From assembly GCA_910574805.1 (NCBI GenBank), contig CAJTCV010000013.1, positions 81,928 to 145,927 on the forward strand: a stretch of DNA of 64,000 nt. Reading direction: 5' to 3'. This document shows, one piece after another, positions 58,997-64,000 of this stretch (the first letter of the stretch is position 1; the number at the start of each line of letters is the position of its first letter). The DNA is from Lachnospiraceae bacterium (GTDB lineage Bacteria > Bacillota > Clostridia > Lachnospirales > Lachnospiraceae). Position numbers and translations under genes: made by a program. A model generated the notes under the pieces. The model was not told the DNA's origin. It worked only from the letters and a program-made list of their open reading frames with translations, and made no database searches.

Positions 58997-59926
58997 ATGA
59001 ACAAAAAGAAAATCGTCGTCGCACTGGGACATAAAGCGCTGGGAACCACGCTCCCGGAACAAAAAGACGCTGTCAAAGCGGCAGCAAAGGCCATCGCGGA
59101 CCTGGCAGAGAACGACTGCCGGATCATAATCTCCCACAGCAACGCACCGCAGGTAGGAATGATTCATACCGCCATGAATGAATTTGGGAAACAGCATCCG
59201 GACTATACCTTTGCCCCCATGTCTGTCTGCTCTGCCATGAGCCAGGGATATATCGGCTATGATCTGCAGAATGCCATCCGGGAGGAACTCTTAAGCCGCG
59301 GCATCCATACGCCGGTTACAACGATCCTGACTCAGGTGATCGTGAACCCTTATGACGATTCTTTCTATAAACCGGTGAAGGTCATCGGCCGGGTAATGTC
59401 GGAGGAAGAAGCAAGAGCCGAGGAAGAAAAAGGGAATCATGTAACGAAGACGGACGCCGGCTACCGCCGGATTGTCTCCGCGCCCAAACCGGAGGATATC
59501 GTGGAGATCGACGCCATCCGTACCCTGTCCGACGCCGGACACATCGTCATTGCCTGCGGCGGCGGCGGAATCCCGGTCCTGAAACAGGGGCACCGGTTAA
59601 AAGGCGCCAGCGCCGTCATAGAGAAGGATCTGGCCAGCGGCAAGCTGGCAGAGCTTCTGGATGCGGACATGCTTCTTCTGCTGACAGGAGAGAAACATCT
59701 GTACCTGAACTACGGAAAAGAAAACTGTGAGCCACTGACGCAGCTGTCCACGGACAGAGCCCGCTCCTGTATCGCAGAGGGACAGTTTGCAGAGACCTCC
59801 GTCCTTCCCAAAGTCGTGGCCTCCGTCTCTTTCGTATCCGCAAGACCAGGCGGAGTCGCTGTCATCGCAGATCTGGAGGACGCAAAGGCTGCTTTTTCCG
59901 GACAGGCAGGGACTGTGATCCGTTAG
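58997..59926 (+). CDS. arcC: Carbamate kinase
   Basis: The 309-residue amino acid kinase family member normally makes ATP from carbamoyl phosphate in fermentative catabolism of arginine, agmatine or purines. The family segments VNPYDDSFYKPVKVIGR, ACGGGGIPV and LLLTGEKHLYLNYGK are clear. The N-terminal phosphate loop reads ALGHKALG, where carbamate kinases usually have ALGGNALG. No arcA, arcB or ureide gene is adjacent; carbamoyl-P could come from purine or ureide breakdown. Confidence 0.88.
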   Translation: MNKKKIVVALGHKALGTTLPEQKDAVKAAAKAIADLAENDCRIIISHSNAPQVGMIHTAMNEFGKQHPDYTFAPMSVCSAMSQGYIGYDLQNAIREELLSRGIHTPVTTILTQVIVNPYDDSFYKPVKVIGRVMSEEEARAEEEKGNHVTKTDAGYRRIVSAPKPEDIVEIDAIRTLSDAGHIVIACGGGGIPVLKQGHRLKGASAVIEKDLASGKLAELLDADMLLLLTGEKHLYLNYGKENCEPLTQLSTDRARSCIAEGQFAETSVLPKVVASVSFVSARPGGVAVIADLEDAKAAFSGQAGTVIR

Positions 59927-59964
59927 GACGCTGTTCCCTGATTTTCTGCCTTCAATGTGAACGA

Positions 59965-60000
59965 AGCCGCCGCAGACGGGCAATGACCGTCCGCGGCGGC
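59965..60000. terminator. GC-rich hairpin between arcC and yjjI
   Basis: GCCGCCGC-x-GACGG pairs with CCGTC-x-GCGGCGGC around a 7-nt loop, one of the strongest stems in the window. T-tracts are weak on both sides. It lies between two converging genes and probably stops both. Confidence 0.65.
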
Positions 60001-60043
60001 TGTTTCTGCCGTCATTTTCTGTCTGTACGCCGGCACCGGGTCG

Positions 60044-61588
60044 TCAGCGAACCTTCCGTTCCAGAATATGCCCGTTTTTGGACGCTCCAAGACCAAGCCC
60101 CGTCGTATTCTGAAGCACCGCCAGACCGCTGTCCAGCTTCTCCATCTCGGAACGTTTCACCAGATAACCGGTAACGCGGATCACGTCGCTGTCACTGGAA
60201 TAGAAGGACAGATATCTCAGTTCCTGCCGGAAGGAGCCCTTGATGATATCCAGGACAAATTCCGGATTCCTGTGTACCGTCATGTCGATGGGGAAGATGT
60301 CTCCGGTCCCCGACGGGAAATATTTATGGAAGCGGTTCAGAACCTTCAGCTGATCGATCAGCTCCTGCGGCTCTTCTCCGATGGGAATGCGCGTCCCCGG
60401 CGTCACATGCTCATCCTCTGCCAGACCCACCTGGGCATGCAGCAGATAATGACCACTGGTCACTTCGCAGTACGGCGCCTCATGATGCGCATTAAAGTCG
60501 TTGATGATCTCCATGATCTCCACACCCAGATCATTGGCTGCACTGTCGTGGCCGAATCTGCCGGTCTTTCCTTCCTTTTCCAGTAACAGATTCACACACT
60601 CTGCCAGACCCACCATTCCGAACATGGCTGTAAAGCGGTCTCTGTGCACAAATCCTTCCTTCACCAGGAAATGATTCTCGAAAAATCCGCTCTCTTCCAC
60701 TTCAAAACGGACTCTGGCATCCATGTAGCGCGCCATAATGTCAAGAACATAAGGAAGCTCTCTCTCTTTAAAATCCTGAATATTTTTTGCTCTTTTGGCA
60801 ATGTTTCCAAGGATCAGCCGGCAGAGGGTATAGCTGCCGCCGCCCAGAGGAAGCCCGTTATAGCAGCTTGCGATCACGTATTTTTCCGTCAGCTCGCTCC
60901 GGAACATGGAATGGTTGGCAAAGCTGGGTTTGGCGCTGTGCAGCGCACAGTCGATGGCTTTCAGAGCAAATGCATCATCGGTCACGCCTTCTTCGTATTT
61001 CATCGTGATGTTGGGCACTGCATGCTCCAGCTCCGTCTCCACCTCCAGAAGCAGCCTCCCTGCCTTCGTCGCCCTCGGCCCGATATTGGCATGGGAGAAG
61101 GAATCCAGGATCGTGCGGTCCATATGAATCATGAACATCCGAAGAAGCTTCTTCGCCTGGGCTTCGTCCACGGTATCGATAAACGGTTCCAGAAGTTCAT
61201 CCAGCTGTCCCACGTAAACCGGATAATTTGTGACACTTGGCACATGTTTATAAAAAATCAGAAGACTGTTCAGCGCCTCATACAGATCCGTGGGAGCCGG
61301 AAGCTGAAGAAATTTACAGCCTTCCTTCATAAATTTCTCATAATCCGGCGCGATGTAGCGGGGGCGCACCGGCGCATGGCCTTCGGAAAGATCGCAGATG
61401 CATTTGGTATCAATGCCCGCATTTAAAAGTTCATCAAGCCCTTCCGGAAGATCCAGTACCTCCATCAGGGAATCCGCCTGATTCGCAAGGTTGGTCAGCT
61501 TCTGTTCGTGGGTCAGGACCGGGCTCTCGATGATCTCCAGGATCCTGTCCCTTGTCTCGTTTACCCGTTCCATGGTAATCTCTCTCAT
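60044..61588 (-). CDS. yjjI: YjjI family glycyl radical enzyme
   Basis: The 514-residue protein matches YjjI in length and in the N-terminal SPVLTHEQKL pattern. The glycyl radical motif is near the C-terminus (RVTGYLV), and LQNTTGLGLGASKNGHILER ends the chain. YjjI enzymes carry an oxygen-sensitive glycyl radical set by a radical SAM activase, usually YjjW; the reaction is unknown. The activase is not in the window. ATG 61588 has AGGAGG 6 nt upstream; 61 upstream codons lack similarity and cover the promoter (TTGCAG, 16 nt, TATAAA). Confidence 0.85.
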   Translation of the reverse strand: MREITMERVNETRDRILEIIESPVLTHEQKLTNLANQADSLMEVLDLPEGLDELLNAGIDTKCICDLSEGHAPVRPRYIAPDYEKFMKEGCKFLQLPAPTDLYEALNSLLIFYKHVPSVTNYPVYVGQLDELLEPFIDTVDEAQAKKLLRMFMIHMDRTILDSFSHANIGPRATKAGRLLLEVETELEHAVPNITMKYEEGVTDDAFALKAIDCALHSAKPSFANHSMFRSELTEKYVIASCYNGLPLGGGSYTLCRLILGNIAKRAKNIQDFKERELPYVLDIMARYMDARVRFEVEESGFFENHFLVKEGFVHRDRFTAMFGMVGLAECVNLLLEKEGKTGRFGHDSAANDLGVEIMEIINDFNAHHEAPYCEVTSGHYLLHAQVGLAEDEHVTPGTRIPIGEEPQELIDQLKVLNRFHKYFPSGTGDIFPIDMTVHRNPEFVLDIIKGSFRQELRYLSFYSSDSDVIRVTGYLVKRSEMEKLDSGLAVLQNTTGLGLGASKNGHILERKVR

Positions 61589-61794
61589 ACATTTCCTCCT
61601 GTCAAGATTCTGCATCAGCCTCTCGGTTCTATACAATTTATACCACAATTTCACATATCTGCAAAGGACAAATGGCACTTTTTCATGAAATTTTTTCATA
61701 AAGAAAAAACGAATAATCTTTGGATTTCCGGGAAAATTAACAGTATTCTCTGAATTTATCACAGGATCCAAATAGTTGATATAAGGAGGGCTTT

Positions 61795-62013
61795 ATGAAT
61801 AAAACATTGGATGTGACTGCACTTACCATCGGCATCATCGGTGCCGTCAACTGGGGACTGATTGGATTTTTCAACTTCAATCTGGTCCAGTTTCTTCTGG
61901 GAAGCGGCGGAGCAGCGCGGATCATCTATGCACTGGTGGGATTATGCGGGCTGTATCTTTTTACCTTTTACCTGAAGACGGGCAACTGTCTTACGGAACC
62001 AAATTCCAGATAA
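61795..62013 (+). CDS. DUF378 family small membrane protein
   Basis: The 72-residue protein has two hydrophobic helices joined by a short loop (GIIGAVNWGLIGFF, then RIIYALVGLCGLYLF), the DUF378 pattern. Function is unknown. AAGGAGG lies 6 nt before the ATG. It stands alone between yjjI and the ABC transporter. Confidence 0.85.
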   Translation: MNKTLDVTALTIGIIGAVNWGLIGFFNFNLVQFLLGSGGAARIIYALVGLCGLYLFTFYLKTGNCLTEPNSR

Positions 62014-62029
62014 ACGGGTCCAGGACCCT

Positions 62030-62063
62030 GAAAAACAGCCGCAGGATGCGATCCTGCGGCTGT
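62030..62063. terminator. Bidirectional terminator between DUF378 and ABC permease genes
   Basis: A 13-bp perfect stem (62035-62047 with 62051-62063, loop GCG) is followed on the minus strand by TTTTTC and on the plus strand by TCTTAAGTTC. It is strongest for the minus-strand permease operon. Confidence 0.8.
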
Positions 62064-62134
62064 TCTTAAGTTCTTTATCTGAGTTCCGCCTCTGCCCCGG
62101 TATCCCCCGCGGCTGTTCTTAAGTTCTTTATCTG
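62056..62134. repeat. 26-bp direct repeat at the permease gene end
   Basis: A 26-bp sequence starting GCGGCTGTTCTTAAG occurs at 62056-62081 and 62109-62134. The second copy includes the stop of the permease gene; the first overlaps the terminator. It looks like a recent short duplication. Confidence 0.8.
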
Positions 62135-63063
62135 GATTTTACAAAGATCTTTCCGTTGGCTGCCGGCGTGTGCGCTTTCCCCACGAACAGCACCAGCGCC
62201 AGGATCGTCACAATGTACGGGATCATGGAGATCAGGTTCGGCGAGACCGTGTTGCTCTGTCCGGCCAGTGTCTTGATCCCGCTGCACAGGCCGAACAGCA
62301 GGCATGCCTTCGTCGCTCCCTCCGGCGAGAACTTCCCGAAGATCACCGCCGCAATCGCGATAAAGCCCTGTCCCACGATCACGCTGGGTCGGAACTGATT
62401 GATCGTCGCCAGCGTCACAAACGCTCCTCCAAGGCCTGCCAGAAAGCCCGACAGGATCACGCAGCCGTAACGCACCTTATACACGTCAATGCCCAGAGAT
62501 TCGCATGCCTCCGGATGCTCTCCCACCGCACGCAGATGCGCTCCGAACTTCGTCTTATAGAAGACGAACCAGCAGACGAACGCCAGTACGAACACCAGAT
62601 ACGCCACCGCGTATACGTTCAGCACGTTGCTCCAGAAAGAGCCTGCCGGAAAGACGCCCTCGAACAGCTTCGGCAGCTTGCTGCCCGGGTCCATGGCCGG
62701 GGTGTCCGACGAATTGTTGTACATGGCCTTGCACAGGAACACCGCGAGGCCCGGACCGAGGAAATTGATGGCGGTCCCGGCAATGGTCTGGTCCGCGTGG
62801 AAGGAGATGCATGCCACGGCATGGATCACTCCGAACAGCGCGCCTGCCAGCCCTGCGCAGAAGAACGCGATCCACCCGTTCCCGGTGGTGAGCCCCATGA
62901 CGGCCCCTGTGAAGGCTCCGATGGTCATCATGCCCTCGATTCCGATGTTGACCACGCCGCTTCTCTCCGAGAAGCACGAGCCAAGAGCCGCCAGCAGAAG
63001 GGGCGGGGTGGCGATCAGCGTCGCGTTGATGAGCAGTCCGAGATTTTTAATGATCACATCCAT
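62128..63063 (-). CDS. BmpA-type nucleoside ABC transporter permease (second subunit)
   Basis: The 311-residue permease of the BPD_transp_2 family has about eight hydrophobic segments. The segment ERSGVVNIGIEGMMTIGAF is typical of the nucleoside importers of the YufP/YufQ, NupQ and BmpC/D type. It pairs with the permease gene 4 nt upstream; the ATPase and lipoprotein receptor are expected beyond the right edge. A strong terminator follows. Confidence 0.88.
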   Translation of the reverse strand: MDVIIKNLGLLINATLIATPPLLLAALGSCFSERSGVVNIGIEGMMTIGAFTGAVMGLTTGNGWIAFFCAGLAGALFGVIHAVACISFHADQTIAGTAINFLGPGLAVFLCKAMYNNSSDTPAMDPGSKLPKLFEGVFPAGSFWSNVLNVYAVAYLVFVLAFVCWFVFYKTKFGAHLRAVGEHPEACESLGIDVYKVRYGCVILSGFLAGLGGAFVTLATINQFRPSVIVGQGFIAIAAVIFGKFSPEGATKACLLFGLCSGIKTLAGQSNTVSPNLISMIPYIVTILALVLFVGKAHTPAANGKIFVKSR

Positions 63064-63067
63064 TTTG

Positions 63068-64000
63068 TCATGCCTCCTTCTTTTTGCTGAAACGTGCGAA
63101 CAGGATCCGGAACACCTGGGAGACGGCGATGAACAGGATCACGCATCCCATGATGATGTCCACCACCTCCGAGGGCGCCTTGACGATGCTCAGCTTGGAT
63201 CCGCCGTATTTCATGGCTCCGTAGAACAGGCCGGAGAAGATGCACCCCACGGGGCTGGACGATCCGATCAGCGCCACGGTGATCCCTTCAAAGCCGAACC
63301 CCTCCTGTCCCGCGAACTGGCTCAGGCGTCCGGACATGCCCAGGATCTGCACGGCCCCTCCCAGGCCCGCCAGCGCCCCCGAGATTCCAAGAGCCGTCAG
63401 CACGGACCCGTCCGCGTTGATGCCTGCATACAGAGCGCCGTTGCTGTTGAAGCCCACCGCTTTCAGCTGATAGCCCAGCGTCGTTTTTTCGATGATTACA
63501 TAGATGAGGATGGCCGCCAGCACTGCCAGTACGATGCCCCAGTTGGCCGCGTTGCAGTCCAGCGCGCTCCGGAGGCTCTCCGGAAACAGCAGCCTTGCGG
63601 AGGCCGCCACGTCCTTTGTGGCCTCTCCGCCGCCTTCCTTGTGGATTACTTCCAGATTGACCACATAGTTGGACAGGTAAAAGGCGATCCAGTTGAACAT
63701 GATGAAGGAGAGGACTTCATGGATTCCTCTTTTTACCTTCAGGAGGCCCACGATCAGGGACCACACCGCTCCGGCTGCCGCCGCTGCCAGGACGCATACC
63801 AGGGCATGCAGTACCGGCGGAAGCTTCAGCGTGATTCCCAGCACGCAGGCAGCCAGGGAGCCCACCACGAACTGTCCCTCCGCGCCGATGTTGAACACGC
63901 CGGTCCGGAAGGAGAACGCCACGCTCAGTCCCGTGAAGATCAGGGGGCTGGCATAGATCAGCGTCCACACCAGATATTTGGGTTTTCCGAACACGCTGCT
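63068..64000 (-). CDS. BmpA-type nucleoside ABC transporter permease (first subunit, 5' end cut by window)
   Basis: The open frame continues to the right edge without its true start (it reads through SSVFGKPKYLVW), so the N-terminus is outside. It shows the family segment FRTGVFNIGAEGQFVVGSL and many hydrophobic helices, with QFAGQEGFGFEGITVALIG near the C-terminus. It forms the channel with the downstream permease. It lies 4 nt from the next gene, so the operon is tightly packed. Confidence 0.88.
   Translation of the reverse strand, partial: SSVFGKPKYLVWTLIYASPLIFTGLSVAFSFRTGVFNIGAEGQFVVGSLAACVLGITLKLPPVLHALVCVLAAAAAGAVWSLIVGLLKVKRGIHEVLSFIMFNWIAFYLSNYVVNLEVIHKEGGGEATKDVAASARLLFPESLRSALDCNAANWGIVLAVLAAILIYVIIEKTTLGYQLKAVGFNSNGALYAGINADGSVLTALGISGALAGLGGAVQILGMSGRLSQFAGQEGFGFEGITVALIGSSSPVGCIFSGLFYGAMKYGGSKLSIVKAPSEVVDIIMGCVILFIAVSQVFRILFARFSKKKEA

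Noticed and set aside
60044..61588. Anaerobic ribonucleotide reductase NrdD
   Set aside because: The protein is too short (514 residues), lacks an ATP-cone and zinc finger, and matches YjjI at both ends; the nearby nrdR is not evidence for NrdD.

Overview
The window looks like a chromosomal segment of a strictly anaerobic, gut-type Lachnospiraceae (Clostridia, Bacillota). The placement rests on gene content and order: the priA-def-fmt-rsmB-rlmN-prpC-prkC-rsgA-rpe-thiN block, a yicC-gmk-rpoZ-ptsI-ptsH block, pyruvate phosphate dikinase beside a pyrophosphate-type phosphofructokinase, a meso-diaminopimelate-type MurE, a YjjI-type glycyl radical enzyme, strong AGGAGG ribosome sites, and a flavodiiron fusion for oxygen defence. 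Genus or species cannot be fixed from the sequence alone. Most genes lie on the minus strand. No tRNA, rRNA, CRISPR array or T-box was recognised.

Layout. 1-2162: flavodiiron/rubredoxin/NAD(P)H reductase fusion, cut by the left edge. 2251-9428: sugar PTS locus (PRD regulator, EIIA, EIIB, ascorbate-family EIIC, small TPR-like protein, class II aldolase, P-loop kinase-like protein, PfkB sugar kinase). 9637-11334: chemoreceptor with a possible sigma-D promoter. 11548-15900: decayed plasmid/ICE-type module with a truncated ArdC-like protein, an intact Rpn/PD-(D/E)XK nuclease gene, a gene fragment, an IS1182-like remnant fused into repA, a ParB that appears to lack its HTH core, and a DUF6075-ParA chimera. 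16151-20388: ppdK and PPi-type pfk. 20502-31388: glyS, a lipoprotein, recO, yqzL, era, an M16 peptidase, then ptsH, ptsI, rpoZ, gmk and yicC. 31506-40685: rqcH, apbE, a PqqD-like protein, an OPT transporter, an Amt-PII fusion, a lipase and efp. 40818-56908: AIM24, TerD, aroK, nrdR, thiN, rpe, rsgA, prkC, prpC, rlmN, rsmB, a zinc peptidase, fmt, def, priA and murE. 57112-59926 (+): HD protein, YbaK/EbsC, a membrane protein and carbamate kinase. 60044-64000: yjjI, a DUF378 protein, and two permeases of a BmpA-type nucleoside ABC transporter, the second cut by the right edge.

How the genes work together. The PTS locus can import a sugar as its phosphate, phosphorylate it again and cleave it with the aldolase; ptsI and ptsH elsewhere in the window supply phosphate. 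PPDK and PPi-PFK point to pyrophosphate-linked glycolysis. The large minus-strand block couples translation (def, fmt, rsmB, rlmN, rsgA), replication restart (priA), wall synthesis (murE) and the PrkC/PrpC kinase-phosphatase pair.

Most notable: the serially deleted plasmid-maintenance module; promoter-proximal terminator-like hairpins in the ppdK and amt leaders; two divergent promoter pairs whose elements interlock, one sharing a single palindromic -35 box; an HPr with Arg in place of regulatory Ser46; an Amt-PII fusion with Leu at the Tyr51 position; and a recurrent ATGC(A/G)GAA leader motif associated with inverted and 51-bp tandem repeats.
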